From NCBI RefSeq assembly GCF_005844085.1, contig NZ_VCDI01000004.1, forward strand, positions 124,001 through 188,000: a DNA stretch of 64,000 bases. The letters are read 5' to 3'. The notes under the pieces were generated by a model. It did no database searches, was not told the origin of the DNA, and worked only from the letters and a program-made list of their open reading frames with translations. The DNA comes from Lichenicoccus roseus (GTDB lineage: Bacteria; Pseudomonadota; Alphaproteobacteria; Acetobacterales; Acetobacteraceae). Below, piece by piece: positions 51,928-60,964 of this stretch (the stretch's first letter is position 1; every line of letters begins with the position of its first letter). A program made the position numbers and the translations under genes.

Positions 51928-53193
51928 CTACGCCGCGAAAGCGGCAAGTTCGTCCTCGTGCAGCAGGACGATGCCGGTCTGCGTCGCCAGCAGCTTGGAC
52001 GCCGCCGTGAAGGAGGCGTTCGAGACGATCGCCGCCATATCTGCCTGCCGGCGGTCACGCCCCACGCAGGCGAGCTCGATACTGTCCTCGTCGACCGCCG
52101 GCTCAGCGGGCAGGCAAAGCAGCGTCAGCACCCTGCCATCCCGCTCGGCGACCAGGTCCGGCATCGGCTGGCTGCCAACCGGCCGCAGGGTGGTCCGCCA
52201 GCCGGCTGCCTCGAGCAGGGCGATGCAGTGGGCCCGGTAGCCGGAAGGATCCCTCGGCGGCGGCGGCACCAACGGCGGCAGCGCCGACCGGTGTGTCGCG
52301 GGCGGCGGCGTGGTCTGCATCGATTGCGAGCCGGAAGCGTCGATGACCTCTACCGGTGCTTCCTTGCGGCGTTCGTCGGTCATCACCAGACGCCGAATTC
52401 GCGACGATCCACCGGAAGACCCGCCCCCCGGGCCGCCGGCCAGTATCGGCGAAAGACCGCCAGCCCCGTCGCGGTCGACGCCGATGAAGCCTGCATCCCG
52501 CGCCGCCCGGGCATTGCGCAGCAGCGTCCACGCCACGACGGCCAGCACCGCCACCACCAGCGCCAGCAGCAGCATCGCGGCCAGGAAGCCTACGACGTAG
52601 CCTTGCTGCATGGCCTTCGCGAGATTGACCGAGTTCGTTGTCACTGCGGTCAACGATTGATCGGTCTCGGCCTGCGGTGCGGTCAGCGCCAGGTTCGTGG
52701 GCAATGGCGCTGGCGGCAGCAGCGGCTCGGTGACGATCGGCGGTTCCGACGCGGCTACGGTCGCGCCGGATGCTGACGATGCCGCAAGGCCGTGGCCAGG
52801 ATCTGCCGCCGGGACATTGCCATCCGGTGCAGGGCCACCTGGAGAGGAGGGATCAGCAAATCCGTTATCGGTAACCTCCGCCACCGCGTCCGCGCGGAAA
52901 TACAACGGCGGCAGCCCCGGCACAGGCGGAGCGCGGCGCAGCAGCACCAGGCCGCCGGTCGAGAGGATGCGCTCCCAGCGAGCGCCCGGCACGATCGAAA
53001 GGCAGTGGCCCTGCCGCCTGATCGCCATGTTGCGCGGGGATGCCAGCACGTCGCCGGGCCCAGCATCGCCGAGAACCACTGCGGCATGCCGGTCGATGCA
53101 GGCGTAGACCGGGGACACCACGCGATAGCTTGCAGCCTGGGCCCCGTGGCCGGCCAGCAGCAGGACAACTATGCCCGGCATGGCCTGCCGCAT
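51928..53193 (-). CDS. Membrane protein with degenerate Mrr-like domain
   Basis: Protein of 421 residues. It has a signal peptide or anchor (GIVVLLLAGHGAQAA), a periplasmic part with a YACIDRHAAVV segment, a Pro/Ala-rich spacer, one membrane helix at about 199-225, and a cytoplasmic C-terminal domain (319-421) resembling restriction endonuclease-like Mrr domains: DLVAERDGRVLTLLCLP, then AAIVSNASFTAASKLLATQTGIVLL. The usual Q-x-K catalytic residues in the third strand are replaced by L-C-L, so nuclease activity is unlikely. The ATG at 53193 has GGAG six bases upstream; an ATG at 53205 is an alternative. Confidence 0.6.
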   Translation of the reverse strand: MRQAMPGIVVLLLAGHGAQAASYRVVSPVYACIDRHAAVVLGDAGPGDVLASPRNMAIRRQGHCLSIVPGARWERILSTGGLVLLRRAPPVPGLPPLYFRADAVAEVTDNGFADPSSPGGPAPDGNVPAADPGHGLAASSASGATVAASEPPIVTEPLLPPAPLPTNLALTAPQAETDQSLTAVTTNSVNLAKAMQQGYVVGFLAAMLLLALVVAVLAVVAWTLLRNARAARDAGFIGVDRDGAGGLSPILAGGPGGGSSGGSSRIRRLVMTDERRKEAPVEVIDASGSQSMQTTPPPATHRSALPPLVPPPPRDPSGYRAHCIALLEAAGWRTTLRPVGSQPMPDLVAERDGRVLTLLCLPAEPAVDEDSIELACVGRDRRQADMAAIVSNASFTAASKLLATQTGIVLLHEDELAAFAA

Positions 53194-53382
53194 CACTCGC
53201 TCCATAAGCTTTATCTTTGCGATAGCATAATGAAAACGAGGCTCTTAGACCAGACCTTATCGCGACTGGAGGCCGGCGATGAGCAGGTCGCCCGGGCTAT
53301 CCCGGGACGCTTGTGCAGCGCGCCATATCGACCCTGGTTGCATCGGATCCCTGCTATAACACCAACGGTGGGACCGCCCGGC

Positions 53383-55926
53383 TCACGCTGTCGTAGCCAG
53401 CGACGCCGGGTCCACGAGATCGAAGAAATTCTGGCGCTGCACGGTAAAGAACCGGCTGTAGAACGGGTCGTGCCGGAAGTCCGGCACGTTGCCCCAGCGG
53501 GCGAGCATGAGCTGGGTCTCGTGGAAGAAGCGTGCCTCGTTCGCCGGCTGGTCGTCGCTGCCGCGCGACAGGCTCTCGTGGTGGGCCGCCACGAATTCGG
53601 CGCACCAGATCACCCGGTAGCCGGCCATGCGCACCTTCAGGCAGAGATCCACGTCGTTGTACGCTATCTTGAGCTGCCCCTCGTCGAAGCCGCCGACCTC
53701 GCGGAATACCGATGCGCGTATCAGCATGCCGGCCGCGGTCACCGCGCTGACCTCGTGGCTGAGCATCGCGCGGCCGATATAGCCGTATTCGGTCGCCGGC
53801 AGGCCACGATGCGCGTGGGAGGCGACGCCGTCCGGCCCCACCACCACGCCGGCGTGCTGGATGGTGCCGTTGGGATACAGGAACTTGCCGCCGACGATGG
53901 CGACCTCCGGCAGGGCCTGCGCCTCCGCGACGATGGTGGCGAGCCAGGACGGATCGCTCACGAAGACATCGTTGTTCATGAACACCAGGAAGTCCGCGTC
54001 CGACTGCGCCGCCGCGATGTTGTTCAGGCGGGAGAAGTTGAACTCCTCCTCCACGGTGATGAACCTGACCCGGCTGTGGCGCGACAGGCGGTGGCGGAAC
54101 TCGATCGCCTCCCGGGTCACCGACCAGTTGTCGACCAGGATGATCTCGAAGTTGCCGTAGTCGGTATGCGCCAGCAGCGCCTCGATGCAGCGCCGGGTCG
54201 TCTGGATCTGGTCCTTGTAGGGAACGATGATGGCGACCGAGGGCCGTGCTGCCTCGAGCCATTCGATGCCGTACAGCGTGAGGCCGCGGATCGACCGTAC
54301 CGTCGCCGCGATGCCGCGCCGCTTCAGGTGGTCCGACACGCAGCGTATGCCGGCCTCGATCGCGTAGCCCTTCTTGGAGACATCCACCGCCGTCGAGTTC
54401 GGCGTCTTGCGCCAGTGGTAGAGGATCTCGGGGACATGGTGGAAGCCGGACGCCGGCACCGCCTCGGCCAGGCGCAGGATCAGGTCGTGGTCCTGCGCGC
54501 CGTCGTACTCCGCCCGCAACGGCCCGACCGCGCGCAGCGTCGCGGTGCGGACGAACAGCAGGTGGCAGACGTAGTTGCAGCCCAGCAGGTAGCGGTAGTT
54601 CCAGTCGGGCTTCAGGTTCGGCTCGAGGAAGTAGCCCGCCTGATCGATCTTGTCCTCGTCCGAATACAGCACCTGCGCGCCGGTCGCCGCGGCCGCCGCC
54701 ACCATCACCTCGATGGCGACATCCACCAGCAGGTCGTCATGGTCGAAGAACGCGACATACTCGCCACGCGCCGCCTCCAGCCCGGCATTGGTCGCGGCGC
54801 TGATGCCCAGGTTCGCCGGCAGCACGATGCAGCGGATCCGGCTGTCGGCCTTGCACCAGGCTTCGATGCGGGCGGTGATTTCCACCGCCCCGCCACCATC
54901 GTCGATGATGATCAGCTCCCAGTGGCGCCAGGTCTGCGCCAGCACCGAGCCTACCGCGGCCTCGAAATCCGACAGCAGCGGCCGCCAGGTCGGGCAGAGG
55001 ATGCTGACGAGTGGCGCGGCCTCGTCGGTGACGTCTAGGATGCCGCCGGCGCGGCCACGCAGCAGCACGTAGTAGTGCCGCGCCCAGCGATCGTAGTCGC
55101 CGAGCGAATGGCTCGGCGTCGGCATGACGTCGGCGATGCTGGTGCGCAGCTGGACGATCTCGCCATACAGCCGGTCCACGATGTCCTGCATGCCGAGCAG
55201 CCGCGCCTCCAGCGCATCGTCGACCAGGAGCGTCGTCAGCGGGCTGCCGGACAGCTCGTGCTCGTCCGGCGTCACCATGAAGCGTAGCGTCTGCGCACCG
55301 CCGCGCCGCAACCGCGGCGGCAGGACGATCTCGAAGCCACAGTTCGGGTCGCCGCCGAGGGCGGCCGCCACGTCGCCGCGATAGCGGTCGGCCCTCGCCT
55401 GGGCGACGGGGGCGCCGTTCGCGGTGAGCAGGATCCGGCAGCCGCCGACGCGTTCCCGGGTGTCCGGGTCGATGCGCTGCACCCAGCCGCGCAAGGCGCC
55501 CTGCTTCATGCCGTCGATGAAGCTGGCGAAGTCGTAGCGCCGGTGCAGGATGAATTCGAGCTCCTCCGCGGGCTCCTCCGACGTCGCCGGGTCCATGAAC
55601 GGCACCACGCTGCGATCCGCGAACCGGAAAGCCAGCGCATGCACCTCGCCATCGACGAACCGGTCCGGCACCTTGAACAGAAAGCCGAGCCGTCCGTGCG
55701 GATGACCCAGCGCCGCCTGCACGTCGTCGCGCCGACGGTCGCAGAAGATGGTGTCGACCTCCTGGCGGTCGACCAGCACGTGCAGCCGCACCGCCTGCGC
55801 GTTCGGCCGCGTGTCGATCGCCCAGCCACGCGCCTCGCGATCCGCCAGCGCCTCGAACATGCCCATGAAGGGCTGCATCGTGCCCGGCAGGGTCGGACCT
55901 GGCCGTATCGTCGCCGACTTCGCCAT
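53383..55926 (-). CDS. Large tandem GT2 glycosyltransferase
   Basis: Protein of 847 residues. The first 280 are a beta-rich region with two repeats (EARGWAIDTRP and GALRGWVQRIDPDTRE) plus a possible coiled coil. Two family-2 glycosyltransferase domains follow: LVSILCPTWRP with FFDHDDLL, and VAIIVPYKDQI with FMNNDVFV, the latter resembling rhamnan/O-antigen-type transferases. Both DXD-like sites look intact. It is likely cytoplasmic and builds a cell-surface polysaccharide. An in-frame GTG at 55956 could also start it. It is on the same strand as, and 114 bp downstream of, the hopanoid operon. Confidence 0.83.
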   Translation of the reverse strand: MAKSATIRPGPTLPGTMQPFMGMFEALADREARGWAIDTRPNAQAVRLHVLVDRQEVDTIFCDRRRDDVQAALGHPHGRLGFLFKVPDRFVDGEVHALAFRFADRSVVPFMDPATSEEPAEELEFILHRRYDFASFIDGMKQGALRGWVQRIDPDTRERVGGCRILLTANGAPVAQARADRYRGDVAAALGGDPNCGFEIVLPPRLRRGGAQTLRFMVTPDEHELSGSPLTTLLVDDALEARLLGMQDIVDRLYGEIVQLRTSIADVMPTPSHSLGDYDRWARHYYVLLRGRAGGILDVTDEAAPLVSILCPTWRPLLSDFEAAVGSVLAQTWRHWELIIIDDGGGAVEITARIEAWCKADSRIRCIVLPANLGISAATNAGLEAARGEYVAFFDHDDLLVDVAIEVMVAAAAATGAQVLYSDEDKIDQAGYFLEPNLKPDWNYRYLLGCNYVCHLLFVRTATLRAVGPLRAEYDGAQDHDLILRLAEAVPASGFHHVPEILYHWRKTPNSTAVDVSKKGYAIEAGIRCVSDHLKRRGIAATVRSIRGLTLYGIEWLEAARPSVAIIVPYKDQIQTTRRCIEALLAHTDYGNFEIILVDNWSVTREAIEFRHRLSRHSRVRFITVEEEFNFSRLNNIAAAQSDADFLVFMNNDVFVSDPSWLATIVAEAQALPEVAIVGGKFLYPNGTIQHAGVVVGPDGVASHAHRGLPATEYGYIGRAMLSHEVSAVTAAGMLIRASVFREVGGFDEGQLKIAYNDVDLCLKVRMAGYRVIWCAEFVAAHHESLSRGSDDQPANEARFFHETQLMLARWGNVPDFRHDPFYSRFFTVQRQNFFDLVDPASLATTA

Positions 55927-56010
55927 GTCACGCTGGTCCCATCCTGCCGCAGGCACGAAGGGATCGTTGGTAGCACGTTACGACAGCCGCGATGGGATGT
56001 TGCAACAGAC

Positions 56011-56028
56011 GGCGGCCCGGGCGCCGCC
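56011..56028 (-). terminator. Hairpin after the hopanoid operon
   Basis: GGCGGC (56011-56016) and GCCGCC (56023-56028) form a 6-bp GC stem with a six-base loop, 12-29 bases beyond the hpnG stop on the minus strand. It may end the hopanoid transcript before the glycosyltransferase gene. There is no T tract. Confidence 0.4.
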
Positions 56029-56039
56029 GGCCTGCGATG

Positions 56040-56711
56040 TCAGGCGATGCGTATGTGCGGAATGCGCGCCTTGAGCGCGCGGCGGGCCAGCGCAGCGTGA
56101 TAACCCAGCCCGACCAGCGCCGGCACCTGGTACGGACGGCGCAGCAGCGAGCGGGCGATCGCCCCCGGCAGCATCCTGCCGTCCGATCCCAGCGCGACCA
56201 ATGCGGCGGGAGGCAGCCCGGAGCCCGCCGGATCGCACACCGCGCGCAAGGCCGCGAACGGTAGTCCGGCCCGCGACGCCGCTTCGGCCAGGATGCCGCT
56301 CTCCATGTCGAGGGCGACGCATTGGCTGGCCTCGAACCGCGCGCGCTTTTCGTCCGGCGTATCGACCGCACTGTCGCTGTGCAGCAGGGCGCCGCGCGTC
56401 ACCCCGCCGAGGCGGGCGCAGAGCGCGAGGTTGGTGAAGTAGTCGGTCATGCCGCCGGCACCCGGCACGACGATGCGTGAAGGCACCAGCACGGTTCCCG
56501 GTCGCAGGTCGGGGTCGAGGCCGGCGGCGATGCCGAAGCTGACCAGGGCACCGGCACCGGCGGCGATCAGGCGAACCACGGCGGCCTGGGCGCCCTGCGC
56601 GGTCGCACCGCTGACCTCGACCGCCACGCCGGCGCCGAGCGGCCGCAACAGGCGGGCCTCGGCGCTCAGGCCGACGAGGAAGCCGATGCGGTCAGAAGCC
56701 GAACTGGACAC
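56040..56711 (-). CDS. hpnG: Hopanoid-associated phosphorylase HpnG
   Basis: Nucleoside phosphorylase-like protein of 223 residues. It has SFGIAAGLDPDLRPGTVLVP, ALDMESGILAEAA (the family EMES-like segment) and the start GFLVGLSAEARLL. In hopanoid producers HpnG removes adenine from adenosylhopane to give ribosylhopane, a step to extended hopanoids. It starts with GTG inside the end of shc (20-bp overlap), confirming it belongs to the operon. It is the last gene before the hairpin at 56011-56028. Confidence 0.87.
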   Translation of the reverse strand: MSSSASDRIGFLVGLSAEARLLRPLGAGVAVEVSGATAQGAQAAVVRLIAAGAGALVSFGIAAGLDPDLRPGTVLVPSRIVVPGAGGMTDYFTNLALCARLGGVTRGALLHSDSAVDTPDEKRARFEASQCVALDMESGILAEAASRAGLPFAALRAVCDPAGSGLPPAALVALGSDGRMLPGAIARSLLRRPYQVPALVGLGYHAALARRALKARIPHIRIA

Positions 56712-58659
56712 GCCGGCTGTTCCCCTGGCCCAGGTTGCGATAACGCGCGAGCGCCATCAGCGGGAAGAACATCCGGTAGCCGTGGTAGCGGAGGTAGAAC
56801 ACCTTTGGGAAGCCGACCGCATTGTAGGGCAGCTCGCGCCACTCGCCGTCACCGTCCTGCGCCGCCGTCAGCCAGGCGATGCCGCGCGCCACCGCCGGAT
56901 GGTCGCGTTCGCCCGCCGCCATCAGGCCGAGTAGCGCCCAGGCGGTCTGCGACGGCAGGCTCTGGTTGTAGCGGCCGGGCGGGGCACCCTCGAAGCTGGC
57001 GCAATCCTCGCCCCAGCCGCCCTCGTCGCGCTGCACCGAGAGCAGCCAGCTTACCGCGCGGCGCATCATCGGGTCCGAGCGCGGCACCCCGGCGGCGTTG
57101 AGCGCGCACAGCACCGACCACGTGCCATAGATGTAGTTGGTGCCCCAGCGGCCGAACCAGCTGCCGTTGCGCTCCTGCTCGCGCCGGAGGAAGTCGATGC
57201 CGCGCTGGATCACCGGCCGGTCGGAGGCGTGCCCGAGTTGCGCCAGGAACGAGATGCAGCGCGCCGCGACGTCGGCGGTCGGCGGATCGAGCAGCGCGCC
57301 ATGGTCGGCGAACGGGATGTGGTTGAGGATGTCGTGGTTGTTGTCGACGTCGAAGGCGCCCCAGCCGCCGTTGCTGCTCTGCATGCCGACCACCCAGGCA
57401 CGCGCGCGTTCGATGGCCCCGGAGTTGGCGGCCTCGTCCTGGCGATGCAGCAGCATGCCGACCACGGCGGTGTCGTCGACGTCGGGATAGTAGTCGTTGC
57501 GATACTGGAAGGCCCAGCCACCGGGCGCGAGGTCCGGCCGCTGCACCGCCCAGTCACCCTTCACGTCCAGCACCTGGCGCTCGCGCAGCCATGCCCCGGC
57601 GGTGGCCAGGCGCTCGCCGGTCGCCGCCTGGCTCTCGGCGCGCGGCAGGCTGGACAGCCCGCTGGCGGCCTCGATCATCGCATGGCCGGCGAGCCCGGTA
57701 TCCCAGATCGGTGAGACGCAGGGCTGGCAGTAGCTCTCCTCGCCATGGTCGACCAGCAGGTTGCGCACCGAGCGCCAGGCGATTGCCGCACCCGCATGGT
57801 CGGGGGGCACGCCGAGCGCGTCGTACATCATCACGCTGTTGGCCATCGCCGGATAGATCGCGCCCAGCCCGTCCTCGCCGTTCAGCCGCTGCTCGACGAA
57901 GGCAACCGCGCGCCTGACGGCATGGCGGCGCAGGATCTGCGGCGTCAGCGGATCGACCAGCCGCAGGGCATCGTCGACATGCTTGAACACCCGGCCCCAG
58001 ATCGAGCGGAACGGCCCACGGGTCCATTGCCGTACCTGCTCCGGCGGCGTCCGGAACAGCTCGCGGACATGGATGCCCCGCGGGTTGCGCGCCCGCGGCC
58101 GCAGCGCCGCCAGCACCAGCAGCGGGCAGGTCACGGTGCGCGACCAGTACGACATGTTCCAGATATTGAAGAAGAACCAGCGCGGCAGCAGCATCAGCTC
58201 GACCGGCATGATCGGCGTGCCGTGCCACGGGATCTCGCCGAACAGCGCGAGCTGGAAGCGGCAGAACACGTTGGCCCGCTCCGCGCCGCCCAGCGCCAGG
58301 ATCGCCTCACGGGCCGCCCGCATGTGCGGTGCGTCGACATCGTCGCCGATCGCCTTGAGCGCGAAATAGGCCTTCACGCTGGCGGAGAGATCGATCTTGC
58401 CATCGTGATAGAGCGGCCAGCCGCCATGCGTGCCCTGGATGCGGCGCAGGTAGCGGCCGATGCGGGTCTGCAACGGCGCGTCGATCCGGTCGAGATAGTG
58501 TTCGAGCAGGACGTATTCGGCGGGGATGGTGGCATCCGCCTCGAGTTCGAACACCCAGTGGCCATCGGCGCTCTGCATGCCGGCGAGGGCCGACTGGGCG
58601 GCAACGATCGCGCCATCGAGGGCGACGTCGGAGAGTGCGGCATCCGGTGTTGTCAGCAT
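56692..58659 (-). CDS. shc: Squalene-hopene cyclase
   Basis: Squalene-hopene cyclase of 655 residues, normal length. The catalytic acid motif DVDD is at residues 393-396 (57472-57483), and several QW repeats are visible, for example GHWVFELEAD, GGWGAFDVDN, GSWFGRWG and GGWGEDC. It cyclises squalene to hopene/hopanol at the inner membrane face. The ATG at 58659 fits the family start; the frame is open to 58782 but that part runs into the hpnE end. It follows hpnE after 73 bp. It is often called hpnF. Confidence 0.95.
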   Translation of the reverse strand: MLTTPDAALSDVALDGAIVAAQSALAGMQSADGHWVFELEADATIPAEYVLLEHYLDRIDAPLQTRIGRYLRRIQGTHGGWPLYHDGKIDLSASVKAYFALKAIGDDVDAPHMRAAREAILALGGAERANVFCRFQLALFGEIPWHGTPIMPVELMLLPRWFFFNIWNMSYWSRTVTCPLLVLAALRPRARNPRGIHVRELFRTPPEQVRQWTRGPFRSIWGRVFKHVDDALRLVDPLTPQILRRHAVRRAVAFVEQRLNGEDGLGAIYPAMANSVMMYDALGVPPDHAGAAIAWRSVRNLLVDHGEESYCQPCVSPIWDTGLAGHAMIEAASGLSSLPRAESQAATGERLATAGAWLRERQVLDVKGDWAVQRPDLAPGGWAFQYRNDYYPDVDDTAVVGMLLHRQDEAANSGAIERARAWVVGMQSSNGGWGAFDVDNNHDILNHIPFADHGALLDPPTADVAARCISFLAQLGHASDRPVIQRGIDFLRREQERNGSWFGRWGTNYIYGTWSVLCALNAAGVPRSDPMMRRAVSWLLSVQRDEGGWGEDCASFEGAPPGRYNQSLPSQTAWALLGLMAAGERDHPAVARGIAWLTAAQDGDGEWRELPYNAVGFPKVFYLRYHGYRMFFPLMALARYRNLGQGNSRRVQFGF

Positions 58660-58732
58660 GGCCCGGTCGGACTGCGAGAGAAGGGCGACCTGGACAAATG
58701 CATTCGCTCCGTTCTGGTTAGATACCCGGCTT

Positions 58733-60064
58733 TCAAGATCCGGCCAACGCGCGGATGGCACTCTTGCCGGATCTGATTGCACCTTCGATGGTTGCGGGCA
58801 ACCCTGTGTCGGTCCAGTCGCCCGCCAGGACGAGATTCCTTAAATCAGTGCGACTTCCGGGCCGCAGCCGCTGCTGCGCCGTGGTCGCCGCGAACGTCGC
58901 CCGCTTTTCCCGCAGCACACGGTTCGGGGGTGGCGCCGAGGGCAGGACGACCGGCGCGCTGCCTCGTTGCGTTTTCGCCTGGATGGATGGACGCAGCGCC
59001 GGTCGCAGCACCCGGACTATCTCGTCCCAGACCTGTGCCGCAACCGACACGGAGTCGCGGCCGGCCAGATGGTTGGCGGCGCTGATGGTCACCGAGACCA
59101 CGTCCGCCTTCACGAACACCCACTCGGCGATGCCGCCGACGATGCCCGCGAAGCCAGCCCGTCCGAGGTCGCCGCCGATGCGGTCCTGCAGCGCGATCCG
59201 GTAGTGCAGGTTGAGGATGCTCTCGAACTGGTCCGGCACCGCCTGCCCCGGCAGCGGCCCGGCCAGCAGTTCGGCCGCCACCGGCGCGGTCACCGCCAGC
59301 ACCACCTGGTCATCCTCGCCGAGCCGCCCGGGACCTTCCGGGAGTACCAGCTCCGATACCCGGCCGCGCCCGTCGGTGACCAGACCGGAGACGCGGCTGC
59401 CGGTGCGGACCAGCGCGCCACCAGCCGCGAGATGCGCCAGCGCGGGATCGACCAGGCTCTCCGAGAGGCCGAGGCGGGGAAACCACGGCACGCAGGCCTC
59501 GCCGCCAAGGGTCAGGCTTTCGCGCATCATCGCCGCCATCAGCATGGCGCTGCCGGCTTCGGGCTGGGTGTTCAGCACCGCGATCGACAGCGGCACCATC
59601 AGCCGGTCGGCAAGCATTCCCGGCAGCAGGCAGTCGGACACCGTGGTGCCCTCGCCGGCGCGCAGCATGCGGACCAGGCCCAGCAGCTCGCGCAGCCGCA
59701 TCCCCGGCACCCGGCGCGCGCGGTCGAGCACCCACCACGGGATGCGCCCGCGCGACAGCCGCAGGGTCCAGTGCAGGTCGCTCCTGATGTCGGAGAACGG
59801 GAACATCGGCACGCCCGGGCCGGCCAGCGTGTCGCGGGCGCCGATGCGGTCGAGATAGTCGAAGGTCGCGTGGTTCGCCGACAGCAGCAGGTGGTTGCCG
59901 TTGTCGATCCGGCAGCCGAGCTGGCGGTCCTCGTATGAACGCGCGCGGCCGCCGCACGCCGGCCCTGCCTCGTACAGCACCACGCGACGGCCGGTCGCGA
60001 GTGCCTCCAGCGCCGCAGACAGCCCGGCGAGGCCGCCGCCGACGACATGCACGCAGCCACTCAT
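58733..60064 (-). CDS. hpnE: Hydroxysqualene dehydroxylase HpnE
   Basis: FAD-dependent amine-oxidase/desaturase-like protein of 443 residues. The N-terminal dinucleotide motif is HVVGGGLAGLSAALEAL with EAGPACGGRARS, and the C-terminal FAD region is LVLAGDWTDTGLPATIEGAIRSG. HpnE reduces hydroxysqualene to squalene as the last of the HpnC-D-E steps. It starts 12 bp after the hpnD stop. Confidence 0.92.
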   Translation of the reverse strand: MSGCVHVVGGGLAGLSAALEALATGRRVVLYEAGPACGGRARSYEDRQLGCRIDNGNHLLLSANHATFDYLDRIGARDTLAGPGVPMFPFSDIRSDLHWTLRLSRGRIPWWVLDRARRVPGMRLRELLGLVRMLRAGEGTTVSDCLLPGMLADRLMVPLSIAVLNTQPEAGSAMLMAAMMRESLTLGGEACVPWFPRLGLSESLVDPALAHLAAGGALVRTGSRVSGLVTDGRGRVSELVLPEGPGRLGEDDQVVLAVTAPVAAELLAGPLPGQAVPDQFESILNLHYRIALQDRIGGDLGRAGFAGIVGGIAEWVFVKADVVSVTISAANHLAGRDSVSVAAQVWDEIVRVLRPALRPSIQAKTQRGSAPVVLPSAPPPNRVLREKRATFAATTAQQRLRPGSRTDLRNLVLAGDWTDTGLPATIEGAIRSGKSAIRALAGS

Positions 60065-60076
60065 GTCAGACAGCCT

Positions 60077-60964
60077 TCATACCGGCGACAGCGCCCTTGC
60101 CGCGATCAGCGCCTTGCGCCAGCGCGGCACCTTGATGCGCTGGCGTGGTGGCTGCCAGCCGGCCCGCTCCTGGGTGGCCAGAATCGCGGCGTAGCTGGCG
60201 GCCATCAGCCGGGCCGGACGCATCGGCCGCCGCCTGCACCGGCGCATGGCGCTGCGCGCCTGGGCAAAATGGTAGTGCGCCAGCGCCGCCATGCCGCGAC
60301 AGGCGGTCTCCAGGCCCGGCGCCCCCAGCGCCGCCGGCAGCGCCAGCGGGACACCTGCCGCCTGCAACCGCTCGGCCGGCAGATAGAGCCGCCCGCGTTC
60401 CGCATCCTCGTCGATGTCGCGCAGGATGTTGGTGATCTGCAGCGCCCGGCCGAGATGATGCGCGACCTGGTCGGCGGCCGGCGAGCTGTCGCCGAAGGCA
60501 CGCACCGACAATCGCCCCACCGCGCTTGCCACCCGGTCGATATAGACGTCCAGCTCGGCCTCGGCGGGCGCCAGGATGACCTGCTCGGCATCCATCTGCA
60601 TGCCGTCGATGACCGCCTCGAAATCCTCGTGGCGCAGGCGGTAGCGCCTGATCGCGGCCAGCAGCACGCGGTCGAGCCCGTCGCCGGTGCAGCCCTCGTA
60701 CAGACCGGCGATGCGGCCGCGCCACTCGCGCAGGCGCGGCAGCTTGTCCTCGAACGGGGCCTCCTCGTCGGCGACGTCGTCGACCAGCCGGCAGAAGGCA
60801 TAGATCGCGAACATGGCGTAGCGCCGGTCCGGCGGCAGCACCTTCATGCCGCGCGCGAACGAGGTGCCGGACCGCGTCACGATGGCTTCCACCAGGGCGA
60901 GATCGGCCGGATCGCAGCCGAGCGCCGGACCCCGGCGCCGCGAGGATCGGTTCGCCGCCATCAT
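60077..60964 (-). CDS. hpnD: Presqualene diphosphate synthase HpnD
   Basis: Squalene/phytoene synthase-fold protein of 295 residues. The two Asp-rich motifs are in FCRLVDDVADE and ITNILRDIDEDAERGRLYLP. HpnD joins two farnesyl diphosphates to presqualene diphosphate. Two ATGs in tandem (60964, 60961) overlap the hpnC stop. The second Asp motif with RGRLYLP is strongly family-like. Confidence 0.93.
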   Translation of the reverse strand: MMAANRSSRRRGPALGCDPADLALVEAIVTRSGTSFARGMKVLPPDRRYAMFAIYAFCRLVDDVADEEAPFEDKLPRLREWRGRIAGLYEGCTGDGLDRVLLAAIRRYRLRHEDFEAVIDGMQMDAEQVILAPAEAELDVYIDRVASAVGRLSVRAFGDSSPAADQVAHHLGRALQITNILRDIDEDAERGRLYLPAERLQAAGVPLALPAALGAPGLETACRGMAALAHYHFAQARSAMRRCRRRPMRPARLMAASYAAILATQERAGWQPPRQRIKVPRWRKALIAARALSPV

